Positions 8,442-16,061 of a stretch of DNA of 40,862 nt are shown here, piece after piece. The stretch spans positions 1-40,862 of the forward strand of contig JAISAZ010000073.1 of the NCBI GenBank assembly GCA_031266435.1, written 5' to 3'. A program made the translations under genes and the position numbers. Position 1 is the first letter of the stretch; each line of letters opens with the position of its first letter. The notes beneath the pieces are model-generated. The model had not been told where the DNA came from, ran no database searches, and was given only the letters and a program-made list of their open reading frames with translations. The DNA is from Accumulibacter sp. Lineage in GTDB: Bacteria > Pseudomonadota > Gammaproteobacteria > Burkholderiales > Rhodocyclaceae.

Positions 8442-10688
8442 TCAATAATCCTGAACGAGCCTGAGCATGAAGGAGCGGCCCGGTTCGACCAGCGGATTGC
8501 CGACGAGTTGATTGCTGTAGCGGATATTTTCGGCGACGACCGGGTTTCTGATCGTCTGGTTGAATACGTTCTGGATACCGAAAACGGCTTTCCAGTGTTT
8601 GAAGCTCGCGTCGAGCATCTGGCCGAGGTCGGCGCTCGCGAAGATGTCGAGCGCCAGATGCCCCGGACGTTTGCGCTCGGTCGCCGGGTCGATCCGCGTA
8701 CGCTTCGCCGCGCCGCGTACGACGCCTTCGATATGCCAAGGGGCGCCTTCGACGCCGTAACGCGCCGAAATACGCGCCGTGAGCGGCGCGATCGCTTCGA
8801 GTGGCTCGCCGCTCGTCTTGTCTTTTCCACGCGTAAGGGTGAAGGCGCCGCGCAGTAGCCAGGGCTTGGCAACGCGCCATTGCCCGTCGAATTCGACGCC
8901 GTCGATCCGCGCCGACGCGACGTTTTCGTACTGCGAGAGTTCAAAACCCGCGCCGTTGAATATCCCGGTCTTGCGATACACGATCAAATCCCGGTAACGG
9001 CTGTGGTAGGCCGTCAGGTTGAGGCGGAGGTCTTCCGCGGCGTAGCGCACGCCGACTTCCGCCACCGTACTGCGTTCGGGCTTCAGACCCGGCGCGGGGA
9101 GCGAGGGACTCGACCCGCCGAAGCTACTCGTCGCGCGCATACTGCCCGACGGCGCGAGAAAGCCTTCGCTGACGTTGGCAACCGCGCTCCAGCGCGGCGC
9201 GAACTTCCAGACGCCGCCGAGACTGCCCGTCACCGGGCGGTCGGTGCGCGTCCTGCCCGCTGCGTCGATCGCTTGCGTGACGTTCGGATTTTCGTTCGGA
9301 ATCGGGTTCTTGTCGATCACGGTCTTGATCATGTCAAAACGCAGCGTCCCGGAAAGCAGGAGGTTTTGCGTCGCCTGCCAGTCATCGTTGATGTGGACGC
9401 CGATATTCGTCTGCTCGGTTCCGCGTTCCATCAGACACCACGCGCCGACGGACATCGACGTGCCGCTGACCGGGCACATGCTGGGATTCACGACAACGCC
9501 GGTACTCGTATTGGTGGAATACGCCCGCGCGCGGCGGCTGTTGAAGTTTTCGTTGTAGAAGTCGACGCCGTACGCGAGCAGGTGGTCGCCGATGCCCTTC
9601 GTCGCGTTCACGCGCCCGCCGTAGACGGTCGGCGTATCGGCCTGGATGTGTGGATGCGCTGTATTTGCGGGGAGCGCGCCCGTCGGCGACGTCGCGTTGT
9701 GCTGGTAGATGTCGGTTTCGAGTTTGCGGACGTAAAAGCTCGCGTCGAGCGTGTCTGCCCACGCGCCGACTTCGCGCGATTCGACACCGAGCTTCAGGTA
9801 TTTTTCCTTGATCGGGTCTTCGCTCACCTTCAGATACGGCGACCCCGGCGCGGCGCCCAAACCGCCCGCGCGCCCGGTCGTCACGTCCTGGTAACGCCCC
9901 GCGAGTTCGAAGTGCGTTTTCGCCGTCGGCGAGTAACCGACGCGGAAATCGATCCCCTTCGACTCGTAGCGGCTGTTCTCGGCCATGCCTTTCGGCGTCC
10001 GGTAATCGTCGGCCTTGCGGTAATTGACGCCAATCTGCACGTCGAATCCGTTCCCGCCGCCGATGACCTCGGCGCGCCCCGCGTGCATGTTGTTCACGCT
10101 GTTGTATTCGACACCACGAATCTTCGCATCGAGCGAAAACGGCGCGTCGCGCGAAACGCGCGCGCGTCGGGTAATCACGTTTACGACGCCGTTCATCGCG
10201 TCGGCACCCCAGATCGCCGAAGCCGGTCCACGAATCACTTCGATCCGTTCGACCGAGAAGGGGTCGATCATATTGAGTTCAAGAACGCTCCGACCCCGGA
10301 AGCGGTCGCCGTCGACCGCGAGCATCGAGCGCTGCGTACTCGAACTGAAACCGCGCAGGACGATCTGCCCGCCGAGGCCGCCGGTTCGGGCGAATTCGAC
10401 ACCCGGCAAGGCACCCAGGGCTTCCTGTATCCCGCCGCCGGCGCCCTGCGATTGCAGGTCTTCTTTCGTGATCACGCTGATCGCGCGCGGCGAATCCTCG
10501 TTCTGCAAGGCAGATTTCGTCGTCGAAACAAAGATTTCGCCGAGCCTCACGTCGCGTTTCGCTGTCTGCGCGCCAACGGGAAACGGAAACGCCGAAACGA
10601 GCGCGAGCAGTAGCCCGGACGACTTCAGACCGCCGCTGGATTGCCTCTCAAAGCCGACGTCACGGCAACGCAATTTTCTTTCCTTCAT
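8442..10688 (-). CDS. TonB-dependent outer-membrane receptor
   Basis: A protein of about 748 aa that should import a bulky ligand across the outer membrane using TonB energy. An unusually long N-terminus carries a hydrophobic stretch ending near VGAQT, a plausible signal peptide. It is followed by a plug domain (about residues 45-160: EIFVSTTKSALQNEDSPRAI, LPGVEF, VLRGFSSS, IEVIRGPASAIWGADAMNGV) and a 22-strand beta-barrel ending in an aromatic residue (LVQDY). The C-terminal NPLVEPGRSFMLRL is reminiscent of haem or siderophore receptors; the ligand is not determined. MMKE gives two adjacent starts; I chose the second. The FkbM methyltransferase lies upstream on the same strand but is separated by about 300 bases of hairpins, so co-transcription is unlikely. 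Confidence 0.85.
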   Translation of the reverse strand: MKERKLRCRDVGFERQSSGGLKSSGLLLALVSAFPFPVGAQTAKRDVRLGEIFVSTTKSALQNEDSPRAISVITKEDLQSQGAGGGIQEALGALPGVEFARTGGLGGQIVLRGFSSSTQRSMLAVDGDRFRGRSVLELNMIDPFSVERIEVIRGPASAIWGADAMNGVVNVITRRARVSRDAPFSLDAKIRGVEYNSVNNMHAGRAEVIGGGNGFDVQIGVNYRKADDYRTPKGMAENSRYESKGIDFRVGYSPTAKTHFELAGRYQDVTTGRAGGLGAAPGSPYLKVSEDPIKEKYLKLGVESREVGAWADTLDASFYVRKLETDIYQHNATSPTGALPANTAHPHIQADTPTVYGGRVNATKGIGDHLLAYGVDFYNENFNSRRARAYSTNTSTGVVVNPSMCPVSGTSMSVGAWCLMERGTEQTNIGVHINDDWQATQNLLLSGTLRFDMIKTVIDKNPIPNENPNVTQAIDAAGRTRTDRPVTGSLGGVWKFAPRWSAVANVSEGFLAPSGSMRATSSFGGSSPSLPAPGLKPERSTVAEVGVRYAAEDLRLNLTAYHSRYRDLIVYRKTGIFNGAGFELSQYENVASARIDGVEFDGQWRVAKPWLLRGAFTLTRGKDKTSGEPLEAIAPLTARISARYGVEGAPWHIEGVVRGAAKRTRIDPATERKRPGHLALDIFASADLGQMLDASFKHWKAVFGIQNVFNQTIRNPVVAENIRYSNQLVGNPLVEPGRSFMLRLVQDY

Positions 10689-10759
10689 CAAAAACTTTCT
10701 TTCGCTTGGAAACTTCCCCGCCCTTCTCTTCCTGGAAGGGTCGAGGATAAGTATTCGTC

Positions 10760-10781
10760 AAAAAGTAAAACCCTACTTTTT
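10760..10781. other. AT-rich hairpin
   Basis: AAAAAGTA, loop AAACCC, TACTTTTT: a perfect 8-bp stem in the leader of the TonB receptor gene. Confidence 0.45.
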
Positions 10782-10795
10782 GCCGGGTTAGTTAG

Positions 10796-10828
10796 GGTTT
10801 GAAGGTAGGCAAAGCCCACCTTCAAACC
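10796..10828. other. Strong hairpin in receptor leader
   Basis: GGTTTGAAGGT pairs perfectly with ACCTTCAAACC, and the intervening bases add GGC-AAA-GCC. No U-tract follows on either strand, so it is more likely an RNA structure or repeat unit than a simple terminator. Confidence 0.5.
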
Positions 10829-10945
10829 ATGTAAAAACAACGCCAAACCAGTCCGACCTTGGAGTTCTTTTGCTTCTCTTGCTTTTCCTTCCAAAAAAGG
10901 GGGTATTTTTTGACGATTCCTGATCACGAACGGGAGGATTGTTCT

Positions 10946-10981
10946 CCATTCCCCGTCCGACACCTGCCGGACGGGGAATGG
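10946..10981 (-). terminator. Terminator-like hairpin after FkbM methyltransferase
   Basis: CCATTCCCCGTCCG and CGGACGGGGAATGG form a perfect 14-bp stem with an 8-base loop, beginning 14 bases past the stop of the methyltransferase gene. There is no clear U-tract, so the terminator call rests on position and stem strength. Confidence 0.55.
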
Positions 10982-10994
10982 AATGTACACGAAA

Positions 10995-11927
10995 TCAAAC
11001 CGACGCGTAAAGCACAAACTCCACGGTAGGCGAGTTTTTCCGGCACCAGAAGCGGTATTCGGGAACGAGGCGTTTGAGCAGGGTCGGGATCGTCCACATA
11101 TCCGAAAGACGGTGGTAGAGGCAGATCGCCAACTTGGGCCGGTACGCCGTGATCACTTTGGCAGCACCCCGGATCGCGTCGGGTTCGGCGCCTTCGATGT
11201 CCATCTTGAGAAAGTCGGGCTTGACCGAATTTTCCGCGCACCAATCGTCGAGCGCGACAATAGGCACCGTGTTCGCGCCTTCTTCGGCGGGGACGAGCTG
11301 CGCGCTACCGATATTGTTCGTTTCTTTCCTCATCATCCCCATGCGGGCCGACACCGCGCCGACGCCGAAGGGAACGCGCGTGATGCGCCCCTGCCCGAAT
11401 CGGGCGGCGTTGGCGACGAGAAAGGGCGACGCATCGGGATTCGGCTCAAAAGCGTACGCGCGTCCGGCGCCGCGATAGACGGCCCAGATCGACGTTTCTC
11501 CGCAACACGCGCCGCAGTCCAGAAAAACGTCGCCCTCGCGCAGACACACGTCCCCGTAGGCGTACTGTTCGAGGACGAAAATCGAAGCGTACATCCAGGG
11601 AAGCACCCAGTCCGCCGATTGGGGGTAGGCGAGTTCGGGCAAAACCCCCGACGCGCACAGTTCGGCGACCTTTTGCAGCGCGTCCGCCCACAGTTGCGGC
11701 GGCATATTATTACTCCCGGCGTAGCCTTCGACGAGGTTCCCGTGCCGCAGGAGGTTCCTCAAGACCATGAAAACGAGTTCGCGGCGGTAGCGCTTGCGGC
11801 TCGCTTCGTCCTCGAACCACGATTCGACCGTCTCGATGCTCTCGCACTGCGTGATGAGCGGCCTCACCGCCTCGTTGACGAGGCAGTCTACGAATTGCTT
11901 GATGCGCGATACCGAATAGACGCTCAT
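10995..11927 (-). CDS. FkbM-family methyltransferase
   Basis: A 310-aa SAM-dependent methyltransferase. The SAM-binding motif I is LDCGACCGETS near residues 136-146, followed by AYAFEPNPD (motif II), and the FkbM signature KPDFLKMDIEGAE lies near residue 240. Residues 1-130 form a helical N-terminal extension that I do not recognise. FkbM enzymes usually O-methylate sugars or other small molecules, often in glycan or secondary-metabolite pathways; no such pathway is visible here, so the substrate is open. The start has a strong purine-rich site (GGGGAGGGAAG) just upstream. Part of a 28-bp sequence repeated exactly at 17115-17142 lies immediately 5' of that site. Confidence 0.8.
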   Translation of the reverse strand: MSVYSVSRIKQFVDCLVNEAVRPLITQCESIETVESWFEDEASRKRYRRELVFMVLRNLLRHGNLVEGYAGSNNMPPQLWADALQKVAELCASGVLPELAYPQSADWVLPWMYASIFVLEQYAYGDVCLREGDVFLDCGACCGETSIWAVYRGAGRAYAFEPNPDASPFLVANAARFGQGRITRVPFGVGAVSARMGMMRKETNNIGSAQLVPAEEGANTVPIVALDDWCAENSVKPDFLKMDIEGAEPDAIRGAAKVITAYRPKLAICLYHRLSDMWTIPTLLKRLVPEYRFWCRKNSPTVEFVLYASV

Positions 11928-11938
11928 GCTCTTCCCTC

Positions 11939-11966
11939 CCCTTCCCTGAAATTCTTCGGCTTTCCC
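11939..11966 (+). repeat. 28-bp direct repeat, left copy
   Basis: An exact 28-base match, same orientation, to 17115-17142. Its core is CTGAAATTCTTCGGCTTTCC. The two copies bracket the block of toxin-antitoxin and ATPase genes. Confidence 0.7.
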
Positions 11967-12106
11967 GGTGATTCATCGCGACCATTGCCGCTGTTCAAAA
12001 AAGTATATCGAAGTGTTTCGCGTTTGCGGAGGTTTCCGGGTATTTTTTTGGAGGACGCGGCGCGCTTGAAGGGGGTGGCGACACTATCGACCTCCCGCCC
12101 TTATGC

Positions 12107-12112
12107 TATAGT
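12107..12112 (+). promoter_or_regulatory. Possible -10 box for the TPR gene
   Basis: TATAGT, about 115 bases before the start codon. No good -35 is seen at the right distance, so this is tentative. Confidence 0.25.
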
Positions 12113-12227
12113 GCCGCAGACGGAAACGCCCACGAAGCCGACCCGGAAATTCGGGCGGTGGACTGGCTTCGTTTTCGGACACGGGGTCAAAAATGTCGTC
12201 TCGATATAAACACCAGGCATCCCACCC

Positions 12228-12905
12228 ATGCACAAACTACTTTTCGTCCTTCTCGCCGTACTCGTCACCACCCACGCAAGCGCCAGAGCGTATGGAAACC
12301 ATGATCCCAAACGCTTGCTCACGGTTTCGGAAACGCCTGCGGGGAAAAAATACGGCTTCGACGGCGCGTATCTCGACCAGATGCTGAACGATCTGTCGGC
12401 GCACGCGAAAAGCTACCCGCCGCAATTCGATACGCCGGAAGACAAGCAGCGCGCGATCCGGGATGTGAGGACGTTGTCCGGGATGCTCGACATCCTGATC
12501 AAGGTTCCGGCGCCGGACCCCGAATTCCTCTTCCGCGCCGCCTATGTGAACAGCATGGGGCACAACCTCGACATTCCGGGGGCCGCCGACAAAGCCGACG
12601 CGATCTTCCTCAAGCTACTCGCCGCAAAACCTTCCGACCCGCGAGGCAACTTCGCGTACGGGGCTTTCCTCGCCGGCGCGGGCAAATCCAGAGAAGCCCT
12701 TCCCTACCTCGAAAAGGCGCTTTCCGCAGGCGTCGCCGACGCCGCCTACGCCATCGGAATGACGCATCTTGCGCTTGGCGAAAAAGAGCGGGCACTGAAA
12801 AGCTTTGAAGACTACAAACGCCGCAACCCGAAAGATGCCAAGGTCGACACGCTCATTGAAGGCATTCGCAGCGGAAAGATCGAGGTCAAGAGGGACCCCG
12901 GATAA
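12228..12905 (+). CDS. Secreted TPR-like protein
   Basis: A 225-aa protein with a clear signal peptide (MHKLLFVLLAVLVTTHASARA), so it is probably periplasmic. After about residue 95 the sequence falls into TPR-like helical pairs (LLAAKPSDPRGNFAYGAFLA, EALPYLEKALSAG, AYAIGMTHLALGEKERALKS). These form a solenoid that binds other proteins. No catalytic motif is seen and I cannot name the family. The ribosome binding site is poor (CAGG about 13 bases upstream), yet the signal peptide supports this start. It is the first gene of the block bounded by the 28-bp direct repeats and is not obviously linked to the toxin-antitoxin genes that follow. Confidence 0.7.
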   Translation: MHKLLFVLLAVLVTTHASARAYGNHDPKRLLTVSETPAGKKYGFDGAYLDQMLNDLSAHAKSYPPQFDTPEDKQRAIRDVRTLSGMLDILIKVPAPDPEFLFRAAYVNSMGHNLDIPGAADKADAIFLKLLAAKPSDPRGNFAYGAFLAGAGKSREALPYLEKALSAGVADAAYAIGMTHLALGEKERALKSFEDYKRRNPKDAKVDTLIEGIRSGKIEVKRDPG

Positions 12906-13245
12906 AGCGCGGCGCAAAGTACCGGTTCAGGAGCGATCGCCGGCACGCCGTCCCGCGCCGGCGGCCAACCCAACGAGCATTTTCTGAACATGCTTCGAGC
13001 AAAAATGCCCGAACCTGCGGGGAAATGGATTCACTACGCATCATTCACGGCCTTTCGGACTCCGCGCGGCCTCATGCCGCGTAGTGTCCGGTGATTTCAA
13101 ATCCGTGCCGTGCAAGCGCCGATGCTCACCCCTGCCTTCCTCCCCGACGCGGCGTAGCCCGCATGACTCGGGGTAAGCTATACTCTGCAAAATCTTCATG
13201 CAAAGTGAAGTCAATCAAGGCGGTTTTGAAAAGGAACCAGAACCC
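12906..13245. other. Intergenic region, no gene seen
   Basis: 340 bases with no supported gene. A -10-like TATACT lies at 13179-13184, a reasonable candidate for transcription of the UPF0158-HigA pair, but no consensus -35 precedes it. Small GC-rich inverted repeats occur and I can assign them no role. Confidence 0.4.
13179..13184 (+). promoter_or_regulatory. Possible -10 box for UPF0158-higA
   Basis: TATACT, 62 bases before the UPF0158 ATG; the -35 region is not convincing. Confidence 0.3.
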
Positions 13246-13689
13246 ATGTCCAACGAGTTTTCGCTAACATTCGACGATCTGGAGTCCGCGTTCATGTGGG
13301 TCTCGTCGGGCGCCCCCTTCGAGAGTTGCGCGTTGATCTCCAGAGCGACCGGAGAAATTTTCTACACCTCAGAAATAGACGAGACCGGAGAAGAACTTCC
13401 AGAAGACATAGAAGACCCCACCCTGTATTGCTCCGTTCCCCACAAAAACGATCTCGACCTTGGGCGCGACCTGGTGTTCCAGTTCGTATACGAGTATTGC
13501 CCCGAACAAGAGGACAGAGTTTGGGACTGCTTCCGCCGCCGAGGCGCATACTCGCGGTTCAAGGATTTGCTCGAACGCGCCGATCGTCTTGAACAGTGGT
13601 ATCAGTACGAGGAAAAAGCGACGAAGACCGCGCTACTCGCCTGGGCAGCCGAAGAAGGACTGAAGGTCATCGACAAGGGTGGAAAGTGA
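13246..13689 (+). CDS. UPF0158-family protein
   Basis: A 147-aa cytoplasmic protein recognised as UPF0158 from the pattern of a short N-terminal strand region (SCALISRATGEIFYTSEI), an acidic middle, and the C-terminal RRRGAYSRFKDLLERADRLEQWYQYEE and WAAEEGLKV. Family function is unknown. The frame is open for 16 codons upstream, but the ATG at 13246 has AAAAGGA about 11 bases ahead and gives the N-terminus expected for the family. Its TGA overlaps the ATG of the HigA-like gene (ATGA), so the two are translationally coupled and made together. In HigBA loci a RelE-type toxin usually sits beside HigA; here that place is taken by UPF0158. Confidence 0.8.
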   Translation: MSNEFSLTFDDLESAFMWVSSGAPFESCALISRATGEIFYTSEIDETGEELPEDIEDPTLYCSVPHKNDLDLGRDLVFQFVYEYCPEQEDRVWDCFRRRGAYSRFKDLLERADRLEQWYQYEEKATKTALLAWAAEEGLKVIDKGGK

Positions 13690-13979
13690 TGCCCATGTAC
13701 AACCCTCCCCATCCCGGTGAGTTCATCACCGAGGTCTATCAGCCCAACGGCATCAGCGGACGTGAGCTTGCGGACAAGCTCAATGTAGCGGCTTCCACCT
13801 TGAGCCGCATTCTCAAGGGCGCCAGCCGGGTTACTCCTGAAATGGCGCTCCGTCTTTCCAAGGCGCTTGGACGCTCTCCCGAAAGCTGGCTCGCCATGCA
13901 GGATGCCCATGACTTATGGGTAGCCCGCCAGCAAGTTGATTTGAATTGCGTGGGCAAGCTCGAATTGGCCACGGCCTGA
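13689..13979 (+). CDS. higA: HigA-family antitoxin
   Basis: A 96-aa DNA-binding protein of the HigA / addiction-module XRE type. The signature N-terminus NPPHPGEFITEVY is present, followed by the helix-turn-helix SGRELADKLNVAASTLSRILKGASRVTPEMALRLSKAL and the typical SPESWLAMQDAHDLW. HigA proteins bind their own promoter and neutralise HigB mRNA interferases. No HigB is present on either side; the partner in the operon is the UPF0158 protein, with a one-base overlap between stop and start. The antitoxin may therefore be orphaned, may act only as a regulator, or may work with the UPF0158 protein. The gene ends 15 bases from the convergent ATPase gene. Confidence 0.85.
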   Translation: MPMYNPPHPGEFITEVYQPNGISGRELADKLNVAASTLSRILKGASRVTPEMALRLSKALGRSPESWLAMQDAHDLWVARQQVDLNCVGKLELATA

Positions 13980-13994
13980 TTCTTTTTCCTGCAA

Positions 13995-15194
13995 TCATGA
14001 CGATTTCCTTTCCGGTTCGGAGAACAAGGTTTCGAGCAGGGGCGAAAGGCCATTCCACGGCACGACGCGACCTCGTTCGCGCGATTGCGGTGTGTCGCCG
14101 CCATAGACGAGCCAGGGGTGAAGCGTTTGGCCGGGAAGGTTTTTTCGCCAATAATCCAGCCCCTTGAAAAAATCCGCCGCCACGGTTTCTCCCGCCTTGA
14201 CTTCGATTGCGGCGAAGGTATCCGGCGCCGTTGGCACGAGCGCGTCGATTTCGTGCCCGCTTTTGTCGCGCAGGAAAAAGAGGCGCGGCGGGATTCCGGC
14301 GTTGGCGTGTGCTTTGAGCAACTCCATCATCACCCAGTTTTCAAACAGCGCGCCGCGTTGCGGCAGACCCGCCGCGTAGTCGCGCGTTTTCGCGCCCAAG
14401 AGCCACGCCACGAGGCCGGTATCGCAAAAATAGAGTTTCGGCGTTTTGACGAAACGCTTGCCGATATTGGCAAACCACGGCCGCACAATAACGATGACAT
14501 GACTGGCTTCGAGGACGGAAAGCCAGCCATTGGCGGTCGGGCGCGAAATGCCGGCATCCGAGGCGAGCGCGTCGATGTTGAGTAATTGCCCCGCGCGTCC
14601 GGCGCACAGGACGACGAAACGCTGGAAGAGCGCGAGATTCTGGACCTTGAGAAGTTGGCGTACATCGCGTTCCAGGTAGGTGGCGACGTAGTTGGAAAAC
14701 CACGCGGCGGGGTCGATCTTTCTGCCGTAAAGACGCGGGAAAAGCCCCTTGAAGAGCAAGCTGTCCACGTCGGCGGGCGCGGCATCGACCGCCTGCAATT
14801 CAGCGAGCGAAAACGGCCACAGCCGCAGAAGAGCGATGCGCCCAGCCAGCGATTGGATGATCGATTCCATCATGCCGAATTGTTGCGACCCGGTGAGGAG
14901 GAATAAACCGGCGCGCCCATCCGCATCGACGATGCCCTGCAAATAAGAGAAAAGCGCCGGACAGCGCTGCACCTCATCGAGCGCCGCACCGTCGGGGAAT
15001 TGCGCCAAAAAACCGCGCGGGTCCTCGATCGCATAGGCGCGCTGATCCGGGTCTTCGAGCGAGACGTACGGACGAAAACCGGCGACGCGCTTCATCAGCG
15101 TCGTCTTGCCGGATTGACGCGGGCCGGTGAGCACCACGACGGGGAATTCGGTCAAGCACCGTTCGAGGACGGGGAGGATGCTTCGGGAAAACAT
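13995..15194 (-). CDS. AAA-family ATPase with DUF4143
   Basis: A 399-aa protein. The N-terminal ATPase domain has Walker A GPRQSGKTT (residues 24-32), Walker B-like ALDEVQRCP (near 71-79) and LTGSQQFGMM. The C-terminal DUF4143 domain ends with KSGHEIDALVP and AAIEVKAGE, a D...ExK arrangement like that of PD-(D/E)XK nuclease folds. Family members are common beside mobile and defence genes, but their role is not established. The frame extends 12 codons upstream to a TTG; I chose the ATG at 15194 because a good promoter overlaps that upstream part and would start transcription at or next to this ATG. It is convergent with the HigA gene and divergent from AbiEi. Confidence 0.8.
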   Translation of the reverse strand: MFSRSILPVLERCLTEFPVVVLTGPRQSGKTTLMKRVAGFRPYVSLEDPDQRAYAIEDPRGFLAQFPDGAALDEVQRCPALFSYLQGIVDADGRAGLFLLTGSQQFGMMESIIQSLAGRIALLRLWPFSLAELQAVDAAPADVDSLLFKGLFPRLYGRKIDPAAWFSNYVATYLERDVRQLLKVQNLALFQRFVVLCAGRAGQLLNIDALASDAGISRPTANGWLSVLEASHVIVIVRPWFANIGKRFVKTPKLYFCDTGLVAWLLGAKTRDYAAGLPQRGALFENWVMMELLKAHANAGIPPRLFFLRDKSGHEIDALVPTAPDTFAAIEVKAGETVAADFFKGLDYWRKNLPGQTLHPWLVYGGDTPQSRERGRVVPWNGLSPLLETLFSEPERKSS

Positions 15195-15230
15195 GGACAA
15201 ATTGTAAAGCGCGGTTTTCAATTTGTCCAA
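15195..15230 (-). promoter_or_regulatory. Promoter and inverted-repeat operator of the ATPase gene
   Basis: Read on the minus strand, TTGGAC (-35, 15225-15230), an 18-base spacer and TACAAT (-10, 15201-15206) form a good sigma-70 promoter. A perfect 10-bp inverted repeat, GGACAAATTG at 15195-15204 and CAATTTGTCC at 15219-15228, overlaps both boxes, which suggests a repressor site. The predicted transcript start falls at about the A of the ATG, implying a leaderless mRNA. Confidence 0.55.
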
Positions 15231-15267
15231 TTTTTTGAGCGTTCAAGCGCGTTCCATCGGGCTGTGC

Positions 15268-15293
15268 GCAGGGGCACGGCGTGCCGTGCCCGA
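15268..15293. repeat. GGCACGGCGTGCC palindromic repeat
   Basis: A palindrome around GGGCACGGCGTGCCGTGCCC, the same unit found near 8390, 21190 and 21350. It is a dispersed intergenic repeat. Confidence 0.6.
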
Positions 15294-15324
15294 CAAGCGG
15301 CACCGTTCCGTCCGTGAGTCAAGA

Positions 15325-15342
15325 CGATAGCGCACGCTATCG
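15325..15342. promoter_or_regulatory. 18-bp palindrome upstream of abiEi
   Basis: CGATAGCGCACGCTATCG is a perfect palindrome about 120 bases before the AbiEi start. AbiEi antitoxins are known to repress their own operon by binding inverted repeats, so this is a candidate operator. The distance to the gene is somewhat large, and a -10-like TATTAT lies nearer at 15439-15444. Confidence 0.4.
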
Positions 15343-15464
15343 AAGTCGGGAAAAAAGAGTTTGGCGGGGCATTCCCGATTGTGTGTTGAGTTCCCGAATT
15401 TTTCGCTCCGTGGCTGTCCTTTATGTCAGAAACTCATGTATTATTTCTTACTGGAAAGGCGCCC

Positions 15465-16061
15465 ATGAACACACTACCCGAGACGATTCTTCGACATGCA
15501 CGTTCCCGCTCCGAGGGAGGTGTGTTGTCGCCCAAAGAATTCCTGCACTTGGGGAGCCGGTCAGCGGTAGATCAGGCGTTCTCGCGCTTGGCCAAGGTCG
15601 GCATGCTGTTGCGCGTGGCGCGCGGCGCGTACGCCGCCCCGATTCCCAGCCGTTTCGGTTCGCGCGCTCCCGCTCCCGGGAAGGTCGTCAAGGCGCTGGC
15701 CGAGAGAAGCGGCGAAATCGTCGTGCCGCACGGCGCCAGCGCGGCCAATGTCTTGGGCTTGACGCGGCAAGTACCCGTCCGCGAGGTTTATCTGACTTCC
15801 GGCCCCACCCGGAAGCTGAAGTTCGGAGGCTCGGAAGTGCTGGTGAAGCACGCGCCGCGCTGGATGCTGGCGTTGGGCGCGCGACCGGCTGGCGCGGCTG
15901 TGCGCGCACTGGCCTGGATCGGATCAACACACGCCGGCGAGTCGCTGGCGAACTTGCATCGCTCTCTCCCCCGTTCCGAATGGCAGGCGCTGGTCTCGGC
16001 GCGCGCCATGTTGCCCGCATGGATGGCGCAGGCCATCGGCGAGGAAGCCGCTCGTGACTGA
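15465..16061 (+). CDS. AbiEi-type antitoxin / transcriptional regulator
   Basis: A 198-aa protein of the AbiEi antitoxin group (type IV toxin-antitoxin). The N-terminus has a winged-helix region (ILRHARSRSEGGVLSPKEFLHLGSRSAVDQAFSRLAKVGMLLRVARGAYA), and the C-terminal domain has VVPHGASAANVLGLTRQVP and VYLTSGPTRKLKFGG. Known members bind operator repeats and counter the AbiEii nucleotidyltransferase. The ATG at 15465 was preferred over an in-frame ATG 42 bases upstream because GGAAAGG precedes it directly and the family N-terminus aligns here. Its stop overlaps the GTG start of AbiEii by eight bases. Confidence 0.85.
   Translation: MNTLPETILRHARSRSEGGVLSPKEFLHLGSRSAVDQAFSRLAKVGMLLRVARGAYAAPIPSRFGSRAPAPGKVVKALAERSGEIVVPHGASAANVLGLTRQVPVREVYLTSGPTRKLKFGGSEVLVKHAPRWMLALGARPAGAAVRALAWIGSTHAGESLANLHRSLPRSEWQALVSARAMLPAWMAQAIGEEAARD

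Larger units (their letters stand above)
10689..10994. other. Hairpin-rich region upstream of TonB receptor
   Basis: About 300 bases without a gene. It holds three hairpins (10760-10781, 10796-10828, 10946-10981) and a longer-range inverted repeat, ATTCGTCAAAAAGTA at 10753-10767 against TATTTTTTGACGATT at 10904-10918 (13 of 15 positions). I saw no B12-box-like sequence supporting a cobalamin riboswitch and no full Fur box. Confidence 0.5.
11928..12227. other. Divergent intergenic region
   Basis: 300 bases between divergent genes. It contains the 28-bp direct repeat at 11939-11966 and a possible plus-strand -10 box TATAGT at 12107-12112. The upstream bases GCGACACTATCGACC resemble the 41-nt repeat found at 29.1, 30.6 and 33.6 kb, but only loosely. 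Confidence 0.45.

Noticed and set aside
8880-10613. 577-aa plus-strand ORF opposite the TonB receptor
   Set aside because: It is the antisense shadow of a GC-rich gene: Arg/Ala/Val-rich, no domain, no ribosome binding site. The minus strand encodes an unmistakable receptor.
10748-10762. Fur box or cobalamin riboswitch before the TonB receptor
   Set aside because: GGATAAGTATTCGTC matches only half of a Fur box, and no B12-box-like sequence was found.
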